From: Candidatus Dormiibacterota bacterium
GTDB lineage: Bacteria > Chloroflexota > Dormibacteria > Aeolococcales > Bog-877
Length of the DNA: 64,000 bases
NCBI GenBank assembly: GCA_027313505.1
Contig: DAHVDN010000006.1
Location: forward strand, 24,913-88,912
Direction: 5' to 3'
Shown here: in pieces, positions 47,769-57,049 of the stretch
How positions within the stretch are numbered: the first letter of the stretch is position 1
How the letters are laid out: each line of letters opens with the position of its first letter
Notes under the pieces: generated by a model
Database searches by the model: none
What the model was told of the DNA's origin: nothing
Seen by the model: the letters and a program-made list of their open reading frames with translations, nothing else
Made by a program: the position numbers and the translations under genes

Positions 47769-48311
47769 TCAGGCGGCCTGCTTGGCCTCCAGCAGCCCCA
47801 CCAAGTCACGAACCGGCGCCTCCAGCAACCCAACCAGTTGGCTCATCGGCGCCTCAAGGACCCCTAGGAGCTGAGCCAGGAGCACATCCCTCGACGGCAG
47901 GTCCGCCAGTTGCCGGACCTCGGCTGGCGAGAGAATAGTCCCTTCCGCGATCCCACCCCGCACCATCTCCAGCCGCCGGTTGGAGCGGGCGTACTCCACA
48001 AGGACCCGCGCCGGAGCGCTCAGATCGTCGTAGCTGATGGCCAACGCGGTCGGACCGACCAGCTGCGGGCTGAGAGCCGCGATGCCGGCCTCCTCGCTGG
48101 CCCGCCGAGCAAGGGTGTTCTTGACCACGACATAGTCAATGCCCTCCCTCCGCAGCGACGCCCGAAGGCTCTCCAGCTGCTCCACCGACAGCCCGCGGTA
48201 ATCGGTCAGTACCGCGCTGCGCATCCTTCCGAGCATTTCCTTCAGCTCGGCGACATCCCGCTGTTTGCCTTCCGGGATCCTGGCAGCACCATGCTTTTTG
48301 GCGGCGATCAT
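47769..48311 (-). CDS. rplJ: 50S ribosomal protein L10
   Basis: KQRDVAELKEMLGRMRSAVLTDYRGLSVEQLESLRASLRREGIDYVVVKNTLARRA; start trimmed. Confidence 0.95.
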   Translation of the reverse strand: MIAAKKHGAARIPEGKQRDVAELKEMLGRMRSAVLTDYRGLSVEQLESLRASLRREGIDYVVVKNTLARRASEEAGIAALSPQLVGPTALAISYDDLSAPARVLVEYARSNRRLEMVRGGIAEGTILSPAEVRQLADLPSRDVLLAQLLGVLEAPMSQLVGLLEAPVRDLVGLLEAKQAA

Positions 48312-48590
48312 TCGGGGCCTCCTGAAGCTCCGGACCCGAATCCCAAGCGGATTGCCGGCGAGTCCTGGGACCCACACTCACAACTCACCTGCGCGGGGTC
48401 GGGTTTGAGCAAAATTTGCCCCCGCGGTCTCGGGTGCCGGCGAACGCGACTGTTACAACCGTTGGGACAGTATAGCGGGTCTAAGGACAGGCCCCTTCTT
48501 CGGCCTGGACACCGACCCAACCTTCAGCCACCGCCCGGCGACCCCTCCCCTTTGCCCGCTAGAGACCCACCCCCACCGACGGAGGGGGCA
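48312..48590 (-). promoter_or_regulatory. Probable rplJL leader region (L10-leader-like), structure not verified
   Basis: ~280-nt non-coding interval between rplA and rplJ with a perfect CAGGCC-N8-GGCCTG hairpin (48488-48507) and a TATACT -10-like hexamer on the minus strand. Confidence 0.35.
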
Positions 48591-49301
48591 TCAAGCAGCG
48601 CTCATGCGTCCGGCCGCGAGGGGGTCTACCCGCACGCTCGGCCCAATCGACGGCGCCAGAAAGCAGGCCTTGACGTAGGAGCCCTTTGCCGCAGATGGCT
48701 TGGCCTTCACGATGGCCTCCATCATGGCGGCCAAGTTTTCATAGAGAGCGGACTCGTCGAAGCTGGTCTTGCCGACTGGGACATGGATGATTCCGTAACG
48801 GTCCACCCGAAACTCAACCCGCCCCGCCTGCACCTCCTTGATCGCGCGGGCGATGTCGAAGGTGACAGTCCCAGCCTTGGGATTGGGCATGAGCCCTCGA
48901 GGCCCGAGAATCTTGCCCAAACGCCCTACGGACCCCATCATGTCCGGGGTCGCCAGAGCCACGTCAAAGTCGGTGAATCCGTCCTGTACCCGCTTGACAA
49001 GCTCCTCCGCTCCCACGAGATCGGCACCAGCCTCCCTGGCTTCGCGCTCCTTCTCGCCTTGCGCGAAGACCGCTATCCGGCGAGACTTGCCGGTTCCATG
49101 CGGTAGGACCACGCTGCTGCGCACCATCTGATCCGCGTGGCGAGGGTCCACCCCCAACCGGACATGTAGTTCAACCGTGCCGGGGAAGGAACTGCTGTTG
49201 ACCTGCTTGACCAGGGCGATCGCCTCTCGCGGGTCGACCAGTTCCTTGCCTTCCAAAAGCTTTGCCGCCGCCTGGTAGCGCTTGCCGTGACCTGCTGGCA
49301 T
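48591..49301 (-). CDS. rplA: 50S ribosomal protein L1
   Basis: [28 protein letters not shown]...[41 protein letters not shown]. Confidence 0.97.
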   Translation of the reverse strand: MPAGHGKRYQAAAKLLEGKELVDPREAIALVKQVNSSSFPGTVELHVRLGVDPRHADQMVRSSVVLPHGTGKSRRIAVFAQGEKEREAREAGADLVGAEELVKRVQDGFTDFDVALATPDMMGSVGRLGKILGPRGLMPNPKAGTVTFDIARAIKEVQAGRVEFRVDRYGIIHVPVGKTSFDESALYENLAAMMEAIVKAKPSAAKGSYVKACFLAPSIGPSVRVDPLAAGRMSAA

Positions 49302-49354
49302 CGAACTTCCTCCGGTGGTGCAATCGGGGTTTTAGCGCCCTCCCACCTCATTAC

Positions 49355-49783
49355 TTAGACGGTTATCTTTACGCCCATGGATCGCGCCGTCCCCTCCACC
49401 ATCTTGGCGATCGCTTCGAGGTCCCCAGAGTTCACATCAGGCAGCTTGGTCTGGGCAATCTCCAGCGCCTGAGCATGGGTGAGCTCTCCGGCCTGCTCCC
49501 GGGGAGGCTTGGACGAACCCTTGGGAATTCCCGCAGCCCTCTTGATCAGGTCTGCGGTGGGCGGAGTCTTGGTGACGAAGGTGAAGGTGCGATCCTCGTA
49601 GATCGTGATCTCGGCCGGGATCACCAGCCCCGCCTGGGCGGCGGTCTGCTCGTTGTAGGCTCGGCAGAACTCCATGATGTTCACCGAGTGCTGACCCAAG
49701 GCCGGGCCTATGGGATACCCCGGGCTCGCCTTCCCCGCCTCTATCGCGAGCCGCAAAACGGTCTTGACCTTCTTCTTGCCCAT
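49355..49783 (-). CDS. rplK: 50S ribosomal protein L11
   Basis: [69 protein letters not shown]. Confidence 0.97.
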   Translation of the reverse strand: MGKKKVKTVLRLAIEAGKASPGYPIGPALGQHSVNIMEFCRAYNEQTAAQAGLVIPAEITIYEDRTFTFVTKTPPTADLIKRAAGIPKGSSKPPREQAGELTHAQALEIAQTKLPDVNSGDLEAIAKMVEGTARSMGVKITV

Positions 49784-49794
49784 CTCTCAGCCTC

Positions 49795-50355
49795 CTAGCG
49801 CAACCGCTCCACCTGGAGCAGGTCGAGCTCCACCGGAGTCTCCCTGCCAAACATGTTGACCATGACCTTGAGCTTTCCCTTCTCGGCGTTGATCTCTCCA
49901 ACCTTACCGTGGAAGTCCGTGAACGGACCGTCCACGACACGCACCGAGTCCCCCTCCTTGAACTCCACCTGGACCTTGGTGGCGACATCGCCTCCGATCT
50001 GGTGCAGGATGGATCGCATCTCAGTCTCGTGCAGCGGCACCGGGTGGGTCCCGGATCCGACAAAGCTTGTGACCCCTGGGGTATTGCGCACCACATACCA
50101 GGACTCGTCCGACATGACCATGCGGACCAGAATGTAGCCCGGGAAGATCCTCTTGGAGACGTGGCGGCGCTGGCCATCTTTGATCTCCAAGACCTCCTCA
50201 GTGGGGACCAAGACCTCAAAGATCTGGTCGTGCATGTCCATCGATTCCACCCGCTTTAGCAGGTTTGCCTTGACTTTATCCTCGTGCCCCGAATAGGCGT
50301 GAATGACGTACCAACTGGCTTGTTCGGTCACTTCTGAGGTATTGGCTGCGGTCAC
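49795..50355 (-). CDS. nusG: Transcription termination/antitermination protein NusG
   Basis: WYVIHAYSGHEDKVKANLLKRVESMDMHDQIFEVLVPTEEVLEIKDGQRRHVSKRIFPGYILVRMVMSDESWYVVRNTPGVTSFVG; KOW motif. Confidence 0.97.
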   Translation of the reverse strand: MTAANTSEVTEQASWYVIHAYSGHEDKVKANLLKRVESMDMHDQIFEVLVPTEEVLEIKDGQRRHVSKRIFPGYILVRMVMSDESWYVVRNTPGVTSFVGSGTHPVPLHETEMRSILHQIGGDVATKVQVEFKEGDSVRVVDGPFTDFHGKVGEINAEKGKLKVMVNMFGRETPVELDLLQVERLR

Positions 50356-50385
50356 GGCTGAGCTCCCGATGACTTCATGGCGTGT

Positions 50386-50718
50386 TCAAGGTGTGGCGGC
50401 GGCGCTCGGAGTCGCCGTCGGCCCCGGTGAAACCGATGGTGTGGCAGTGGCTGACGGCGTGGCCCCAGCCGTGGGCGTCGGGGTCACTGTCGCCGTGGCC
50501 GTGGTCGTATAGAGCGGAGCCAGTGCGGCGGTCAGGCCGAAGTCCACCAGCCCCAGGAAAGCAGCCATCAGCACCACGGTCACTATCACCACGCCGGTCA
50601 TCTGACGGAGTTCTGGCCAGGTAGGCCAGACCGTCTTTCGCAGTTCGCTCCATACCTCTCTTAAGTAACTCCCCGACTCCCCCCGTTCCGGGGAGGTGTC
50701 GCTTGCGACGTTGGCCAA
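50386..50718 (-). CDS. secE: Preprotein translocase subunit SecE with Thr/Ala/Pro-rich C-terminal tail
   Basis: SYLREVWSELRKTVWPTWPELRQMTGVVIVTVVLMAAFLGLVDFGL then TTTATATVTPTPTAGATPSATATPSVSPGPTATPSAAATP. Confidence 0.92.
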   Translation of the reverse strand: MANVASDTSPERGESGSYLREVWSELRKTVWPTWPELRQMTGVVIVTVVLMAAFLGLVDFGLTAALAPLYTTTATATVTPTPTAGATPSATATPSVSPGPTATPSAAATP

Positions 50719-50750
50719 ATGTGGATCCTCTCAGCCGCTCACTTGTTCTG

Positions 50751-50823
50751 CAGGGGCGGCACGATTCGAACGCGCGACCTGCGGTTTTGGAGACCGCTGC
50801 TCTACCAGCTGAGCTACGCCCCT
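50751..50823 (-). tRNA. tRNA-Trp (CCA)
   Basis: AGGGGCGTAGCTCAGCTGGTAGAGCAGCGGTCTCCAAAACCGCAGGTCGCGCGTTCGAATCGTGCCGCCCCTG; 7-bp acceptor stem, anticodon loop CTCCAAA, intact T-loop. Confidence 0.95.
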
Positions 50824-50845
50824 TTGAGCTAAAGGCTGACGCCCC

Positions 50846-50998
50846 CTACTTGGTCTCGCGATGGGCGGTGTGGCGTCGGCACCTACGGCAGTACTTGCGC
50901 AACTCCAGCCGATCCGGATCGTTGCGCTTGTTCTTCTGGGTGGTGTAGTTGCGCTCGCGGCACTCGCCGCACTGCAGGGTAATTATGGTGGCAGGCAC
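50846..50998 (-). CDS. rpmG: 50S ribosomal protein L33
   Basis: Manual translation [50 protein letters not shown] (50 aa, GTG start; not in ORF track). Confidence 0.94.
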   Translation of the reverse strand: MPATIITLQCGECRERNYTTQKNKRNDPDRLELRKYCRRCRRHTAHRETK

Positions 50999-51211
50999 CG
51001 GAAGACTCTCCAGACAAAAACGCCTGGCCGAGCCAGGCTTGCGCCAGTATATCTGTCCTGCCCCCCCCAGTCAATCTCGGGGCACCCTGGCACCATCCAG
51101 AGAGCGGACGCAGCCGCCTCATTCTGGCACCCCTCCAATTCCGAGGCCGGTTTCACGACTTCGTTGCAACCGGCCTCGGGTAGGGCGAAGGACCTGGGCG
51201 TTTCTAGAGGC

Positions 51212-51790
51212 GTGATCGTCAATCTGTCGACCCTTTCGGAAACCGGCCTAGACCAATGGCTGGCGGCGGAACTCCACCGCACCCTTGGTCCTCTGGGCGT
51301 TGGTGACCGCAGCTGGCCTGAGCTTCCACTTGCGCCGGGCTCTCCCGGGCGTCCGGGCTTCGACGGGAGCAGGTTCACCAGGATAGTCAGGCTCGGGGCC
51401 GGTGCGGTGGTGTTGACTGCGGCCGCGGGCGGCATGGGACTGGCATCTCAGGGACTGGGCCAGCGGACGATTTTCGGCGCTCCATCGATCTCATCGTCCT
51501 TGAACGGTCAGGTGCCGTCGAGCGCTGGCACGAACCGCGACACCAACGGCTCTTCTCTTGACCGAGCCGCCCTGCTTGGGCGCGGTCAGGGACGGGGCCC
51601 TACCGGTCGGCACCGATATGACGTGGGGCTTGTCCCGCCGCACGCGACCGGTTTGGCCGCGGGCCACTACGGGTCGGGCCACCTGCCCGCTGACGCTTCG
51701 AAGCGGCCCTCGGCAGCCGACTCCGCCAGCCACCGGACTCAGGGAGCCACTCAATTGCAACCGCCCTCAGGGAAGGAGACTCACCGGTGA
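51212..51790 (+). CDS. Single-TM protein, paralogue of the 54437-55020 product (anti-sigma-like)
   Basis: ETGLDQWLAAELHRTLGPLG then TM RLGAGAVVLTAAAGGMGLA; stop overlaps the GTG of the TadG-like gene (GTGA), supporting a real coupled CDS. Confidence 0.55.
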   Translation: MIVNLSTLSETGLDQWLAAELHRTLGPLGVGDRSWPELPLAPGSPGRPGFDGSRFTRIVRLGAGAVVLTAAAGGMGLASQGLGQRTIFGAPSISSSLNGQVPSSAGTNRDTNGSSLDRAALLGRGQGRGPTGRHRYDVGLVPPHATGLAAGHYGSGHLPADASKRPSAADSASHRTQGATQLQPPSGKETHR

Positions 51791-52878
51791 TACCTAGAAG
51801 CTCAAGATCGGAGCGCGGCCAGGTGACCGTGCTGTTCGCGATAGCAGCCGTGGCCCTGGTCGCGGTGGTCGGGCTGGCGGTTGACGCAGGCACGAGCTAT
51901 GTCGACCAGCGTTCCCTCCAGGCTGGGTCCGATACCGCCTCCACCACCGGTGCCAGCATGTTGGCCGCGGACTTCCACGCCTGTATCACTTCTGGGATAC
52001 TTCCCTATACGAACGCCAACGTCGCCTCGGCCGTGACCTCCATAGCCGACACCGCTGCGGCGGCATCCGGGAAGGTCACCAGCCTGCCGGTCGTGGACTA
52101 CGTGGAGTACGACGGCGCCACCCTGACAGACGTTGGAGCCGTCGCCTCCTACGGTGGACCGTTTTGCACCTCGAGCTCGGGACCGGGCACATGGGCCGGA
52201 CCAATGGGGGTCAGGGTCCTGGCAGGCAACACCCACCAGACACTCGTGCTCCAGATTGTCGGCATCCATAGGGCGAGCGAGCAGGCAACTTCAACCGCGG
52301 CCTTCGGAGTGATCACCTCCGGAACTGTCATCCCCTTCGTGGCCTGCGCCGCTGGGCCGCTGATAAATCCCGCAGACCCTGGACTGGTCGGCGGGCAGAT
52401 CGTCCCGGGCGACACGGTGCTGCTTGCGAACAAGAAGGGGTCTCTGGGTTGGGACACCAACTGCAACCAGGTCAAGGACGCCAACTTCAAGGGTTTCCTG
52501 CCCTGCCCACCAGGGTCCAAGCCGACGTGCACCATTGAGGTTGCCTCCGGGATCACATCGGGACCGTGGCAGGGCGGATCGGCCTGCGGTCAATGGCCTT
52601 CGGACATCGCGGTCGGAGACGTGGTGGATGTCCCCCTGGTATCGGCCGCCACCGGCGGTGGCTCCAATATCAACCTCGCGGTCCTGGGAATCATCCAGGT
52701 ACAGATCACAGTGAACAGCTGTTCCGGCGGCGGTGACTTCAATCTGGAGGGTGTGGTGCTCCAGCAAGGGACGGTCACCGGAAACATCCTCCTGTGCTCC
52801 ACCACTTCATCTCCCAACTGCGACAACGCCCCGTTTAACCTTCCCTCGGAGGCAACCGGTGTCCAGCTGGTCAACTAG
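51787..52878 (+). CDS. TadG-like pilus assembly/pseudopilin-type protein (Flp TadE/G-like N-terminus)
   Basis: RSERGQVTVLFAIAAVALVAVVGLAVDAGTSYVDQRSLQAGSDTASTTGASMLA. Confidence 0.8.
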   Translation: MIPRSSRSERGQVTVLFAIAAVALVAVVGLAVDAGTSYVDQRSLQAGSDTASTTGASMLAADFHACITSGILPYTNANVASAVTSIADTAAAASGKVTSLPVVDYVEYDGATLTDVGAVASYGGPFCTSSSGPGTWAGPMGVRVLAGNTHQTLVLQIVGIHRASEQATSTAAFGVITSGTVIPFVACAAGPLINPADPGLVGGQIVPGDTVLLANKKGSLGWDTNCNQVKDANFKGFLPCPPGSKPTCTIEVASGITSGPWQGGSACGQWPSDIAVGDVVDVPLVSAATGGGSNINLAVLGIIQVQITVNSCSGGGDFNLEGVVLQQGTVTGNILLCSTTSSPNCDNAPFNLPSEATGVQLVN

Positions 52879-53275
52879 AGGCGCCAAGCGCGGCCAGAGC
52901 CTGGTTGAGTTCGCCATTGTGCTGCCGATCCTCCTGCTCTTGATGTCCGGAGGAGTTGACCTCACCAGGGCGTTCTTCGTAGGGGTCCAGATCTCCGACG
53001 CCTCCCGCCAGGCCGCCCTGTACGCCGCCAACAACCCAGACAGCTACAACCAGGCGGCACTCCAGACCATCGCTGAGGAGAACGCCGGGAGCGGGCTGCT
53101 GGTTTGCCCGGGCGGCGATCTCCACGTAACCCTCAACCCAGACACGAGCGTCACCCCTGCCACCGCACCCTTCAATCAGCAGGTGACAGTCGTCTGTGCC
53201 CTTCCGATGCTCACTCCGGGCATCCCCGGGCCGGTAGACATCCGGGCCACCGCCACCATCCTAATCGTGCCTTGA
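52859..53275 (+). CDS. TadE-like pseudopilin
   Basis: AKRGQSLVEFAIVLPILLLLMSGGVDLTRAFFVGVQISDASRQAALYAANNPDS; GTG start overlaps end of previous CDS. Confidence 0.82.
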   Translation: MSSWSTRGAKRGQSLVEFAIVLPILLLLMSGGVDLTRAFFVGVQISDASRQAALYAANNPDSYNQAALQTIAEENAGSGLLVCPGGDLHVTLNPDTSVTPATAPFNQQVTVVCALPMLTPGIPGPVDIRATATILIVP

Positions 53276-53739
53276 AAGCGAGCAACGGCCGCCGCCGGCT
53301 GCGCCAACTGGAACTGGGGGCGACCATGGTGGAGTTCGCCCTAGTGGCGCCACTCTTCTTCGCCCTCCTGATAGGGATCTTCAGCGCCACAACCTATGTA
53401 TTCGAGGTCCAGGTGGCCAACGATTCAGCCCAGGCGGCAGCGAGGTGGGGAGTGGCGTCGGCGAACTTCGCTGGAGCCACCCCCGCGCCACAATGCTCCG
53501 GCGGATCACCCCCAGCCGGAATGGTGAGCGCGGCCCAGGCAGCCGCCGGTCCTCTCGCCAGCTCCATCACCGCAGCCACCATGACCGTCTCCGCGGCCAC
53601 CCCATCGGCGGCTTCGGGGCTGAACACCAGCACAGATGGCTGCCAGGTCGAGGTGACAGTTCCATACGTCAGCTTTGGGGGCTTCTTCGACCTCGGGCCC
53701 ACCCACATCACCGCCACCGCGGTCGACTACGTCACTTGA
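53272..53739 (+). CDS. TadE-like pseudopilin (second copy)
   Basis: LELGATMVEFALVAPLFFALLIGIFSATTYVFEVQVANDSAQAAARWGV; TTG start overlapping the previous stop. Confidence 0.8.
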   Translation: MKASNGRRRLRQLELGATMVEFALVAPLFFALLIGIFSATTYVFEVQVANDSAQAAARWGVASANFAGATPAPQCSGGSPPAGMVSAAQAAAGPLASSITAATMTVSAATPSAASGLNTSTDGCQVEVTVPYVSFGGFFDLGPTHITATAVDYVT

Positions 53740-53834
53740 GCGCTTCCACGCGGTGGGTTTTGTAACCGGTTCAGCACCGTCAACGGGCATTGGAGCCAGC
53801 TCACAATTGACGTGAGTCGTGCAAACTGAGGGGC

Positions 53835-54443
53835 GTGCCGAGGGACCAATACCGACCCGGGTCTGACGTCGACTTCGAACGCCTTTACAGGGACTGCCGC
53901 GGACGGCTGCTCCAGACCGTGACCGCTGTGGTCCGCGACCCCACAGAGGCGGAGGACTGTGTCCAGGAGACCTTTGAGCGGGCCTACGCTGCTTGGCCGA
54001 AGTTTCGGCCAGAGGCTCCAGCTGCCGCCTGGCTGCACCGGATCGCGATCAACGTGGCGATCTCACACCGCCGCCGGCAGAGTCTCCGGCAGGTTGGAGA
54101 GACTGTGCGGCGCCTTGGCAGACCCTCGCCCGCTCCCGACGCCGCCAGCTCGACCGACACCCTCGACCTGGTCGAGGTGCTGCGCCGGATCCCACCACGC
54201 CAGGCGGTCGTGATCGTGCTGCGGCACCTTCATGGCTACAGCAACAGAGAGATAGCGACGGCACTTGGCGTCCCCGAGCGGACGGTGGCCTCGCGGCTTG
54301 CGGCCGCAAAGCGTCGGCTGGTTGCCGACCTTGCTGCCTACCACCTGGAAGGACAAGAGGAAGGACAAGAGGAGTTGGTCCCGATCGTTTCTTCGGAGGC
54401 GCAGGTGCACCAACACCCGATGCGAGGTGCCCCCGATGTCTGA
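53835..54443 (+). CDS. ECF RNA polymerase sigma factor
   Basis: DFERLYRDCRGRLLQTVTAVVRDPTEAEDCVQETFERAYAAWPKFRPEAPAAAWLHRIAINVAISHRRR...EVLRRIPPRQAVVIVLRHLHGYSNREIATALGVPERTVASRLAAAKRRL. Confidence 0.92.
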   Translation: MPRDQYRPGSDVDFERLYRDCRGRLLQTVTAVVRDPTEAEDCVQETFERAYAAWPKFRPEAPAAAWLHRIAINVAISHRRRQSLRQVGETVRRLGRPSPAPDAASSTDTLDLVEVLRRIPPRQAVVIVLRHLHGYSNREIATALGVPERTVASRLAAAKRRLVADLAAYHLEGQEEGQEELVPIVSSEAQVHQHPMRGAPDV

Positions 54444-55020
54444 TCAATTCGACAGGTGGCTGGACGCTGAGCTGGTGACGAGCCTGTCTCAGACAGGGGC
54501 CGAGCCCGGGCCAACCGAGCCCACCTACAAGAGACTTCAGCGCCGAGCAGCGGCCGGTTCGGCGGCCCGACGGCGCATCTGGCACCGTCCCGTCACCCGC
54601 TTAGGGGTGGTCGTCATGGTGTCGGGCGCCCTGCTTGCCGGAGGGACCGCGGCGGCGGCCGTTCACGTGCTCGGACCAGCTCTCGGAAACCAATCGAGTT
54701 CGGGGCTGATCACACCCCGAGGGACATGCCAATCGCCCACCGTTTCGCCCACCGCCGGCCCCAGCAGTGAGGCCACGGCGGGATGCCAGAGCCCAGGGGC
54801 CAAGGGTGGGGTGGGGCGGGGCAGCCCTCATAAGACCCCCGGCTCACACCGCGCGTCCCCGTCCTCCTCGTCGAGTAAGACACACCCCACAGGAAGCCCG
54901 ACCCATCCAGGCCGCGCCGAGCATTCCCCCCACCCCGCTCACCCGACGCATCCGCCGACGCCCACCCACTCTGGCGGCAACGGCAACGCAGGGTCTGCAG
55001 GCCATTCCGGGAAGGGGTGA
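54437..55020 (+). CDS. Putative anti-sigma-like single-TM protein with His/Ser/Pro-rich C-terminal region
   Basis: Overlaps the ECF sigma 3' end; MSDQFDRWLDAELVTSLSQTG...RLGVVVMVSGALLAGGTAAAAVHVLG...HKTPGSHRASPSSSSSKTHPTGSPTHPGRAEHSPHPAHPTHPPTPTHSG. Confidence 0.7.
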
Positions 55021-55269
55021 GGGGTTTGAAGCGGTCGCTGTGCGTCTCCCTCCGGCTAGGGCGCTCTCCCTTTCCCTGGCGCGCTAACTCTCTGGAGGCG
55101 CCCGAATGGATCGGGGTCCCGCCTGTGTCAGTGGGTGGACACCTCTAACAAATTGAGCCCCTGCCGGGTGATTGGCGTTACTCTGGCGTTTCCCTATACG
55201 GCGCTATCGTGATCGCGCTGAAACGGCGCCAAACTTCAGACCGGCTACCGTAGTGGTCACAGGACACCT

Positions 55270-56670
55270 ATGAACCCTCAACCATCCGGACGAATCACCC
55301 AGTTCCCCGGCGAGCACCCGCGCGGTCGGTGGAGCACCGGCCGGTCCAAGGTGGTTCCTGGCTTCTGCCCGCCACAGCCGACTTCGCTGGACGAGCTGGG
55401 ACTTCCGTTCTCCTTTGTCTGCGAGCTGATCCTCAAGATCATGTACTTCAACGGCAACATCCTGGGCCGTGATGTCGCGGCCCGGGCCTGCTTCCCTTGG
55501 AGCGTAGCCGCCGAGGCCCTCAATTTCCTGGCATCTGAGGGCTACTGCGCCACCACAGGGATACGCGGCTCCCACGGTGCGGGCGCGGACTTCGCCGAGA
55601 GCCTTCAGTACCTGGTGACCAACGCTGGTCGGGAGCGAGCACGGGAGATCTTGGAACTCAACCAGTACTCAGGGCCCGCGCCGGTACACCTTGACGACTA
55701 TCTGGACAGCGCCCGGGCTCTGTCTGACGAGTCTCCGACAATCTCAGCGGAGGACCTAAAGCAGGCGCTGAACCATCTCGTGGTGCCGGCGCATCTGATA
55801 GAGGTGGTCGGAACCGCGCTCACAGGGCGCCAGGCCCTCTTCCTCTACGGTCCCCCCGGAAATGGGAAGAGTTCCATCGCCGATGCCTGCGCCACGGTGC
55901 TCGGCGATCCCATCTTCATCCCTCACGCGCTCTACGTTCATGGTGAGGTGATCCGGCTCTTCGACCCGGTGCACCACCGCCTGGTATCTGGCCCCCCAAT
56001 AGCGCATGACCGACGTTGGGTTCTGGTCTATCGACCCGTGGTTCATGCGGGAGGTGAGTTGAAGGGAAACGAGCTGGAGCTCGCCTTCGATCGAAGCCTG
56101 GGCTTCTACGAGGCTCCGCTCCAGCTCAAGGCGAACGGCGGGATCTTCCACGTCGACGACTTTGGCCGACAGATGATTCCGCCTCGGCAAATCCTCAACC
56201 GCCTGATCGTGCCGCTGGAGTCTGGACTCGACTACCTCAATGTGGCCAGAGCTGGAACAACGGTGAGTGTTCCCTATGCCACCGTCCTTCTGCTCTCGAC
56301 CAATCTCGATCCGGGCGAGTTGGTGGATGAGGCGTTTCTGCGTCGGGTTCGCTACAAGGCACTGGTCCCCGACCCAACCTTGGACGAATTCAAAACCATC
56401 TTCGAGCGAGTCTGCCAATCACGGGCGGTGCACTACAGCGACACCGCCGTCGAGTACTTGCTCAAAATGCACTATGAGCCGGTGGGCCGCCCTCTGAGAG
56501 GGTGCCACCCCAGAGACATCGTCGAGCAGATGGTGGCGACGGCCCGCTACCTGGGCGCCCGTCCCGAGCTCAGCCAGGAGATGATTGACAAGGTGGCCAA
56601 GGCCTATTTCTCGGATATCAGGCCGTCTTCAAGTCAGCACCTCGGGGGTAACGCGCGCACCCTCAGCTGA
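55270..56670 (+). CDS. AAA+ family ATPase (466 aa)
   Basis: Walker A ALFLYGPPGNGKSSIADA; Walker B-like GGIFHVDDFGRQ; sensor-1-like VLLLSTNLDP. Confidence 0.8.
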   Translation: MNPQPSGRITQFPGEHPRGRWSTGRSKVVPGFCPPQPTSLDELGLPFSFVCELILKIMYFNGNILGRDVAARACFPWSVAAEALNFLASEGYCATTGIRGSHGAGADFAESLQYLVTNAGRERAREILELNQYSGPAPVHLDDYLDSARALSDESPTISAEDLKQALNHLVVPAHLIEVVGTALTGRQALFLYGPPGNGKSSIADACATVLGDPIFIPHALYVHGEVIRLFDPVHHRLVSGPPIAHDRRWVLVYRPVVHAGGELKGNELELAFDRSLGFYEAPLQLKANGGIFHVDDFGRQMIPPRQILNRLIVPLESGLDYLNVARAGTTVSVPYATVLLLSTNLDPGELVDEAFLRRVRYKALVPDPTLDEFKTIFERVCQSRAVHYSDTAVEYLLKMHYEPVGRPLRGCHPRDIVEQMVATARYLGARPELSQEMIDKVAKAYFSDIRPSSSQHLGGNARTLS

Positions 56671-57049
56671 AGTCGCCGGCCGGAGCTCTAACCTCGGGAA
56701 GAGCTGTAGCCACCATCTCCGGCCTTGGATCAGTCGCCTTCTGTACCTGTCCGTGACCAAAGATGCGAAAGCTGCCTCGGACCACCACGACCTCAAACAC
56801 CCCGCATGTGGAAGCTCGACCAGCTCGTTGGTTGCTCTCAGCTTGGCCTGCCGACGAGACCCCTTACGGGCTGACGCGCTCCACCCACCGGCCAGGCCCA
56901 GAGCGACCATCGTTGTAATCGACCGTGCTGCGGAGTAAATTGCAAGGGTCGTGGCGAGACGATCTCGGATGCCAGACACCCTGGGGCACCCAGAAGTGGG
57001 CCCGGCGGAGTCACGACAACTCCGAGCCTCCCTCCGACTTCAATGAGTT

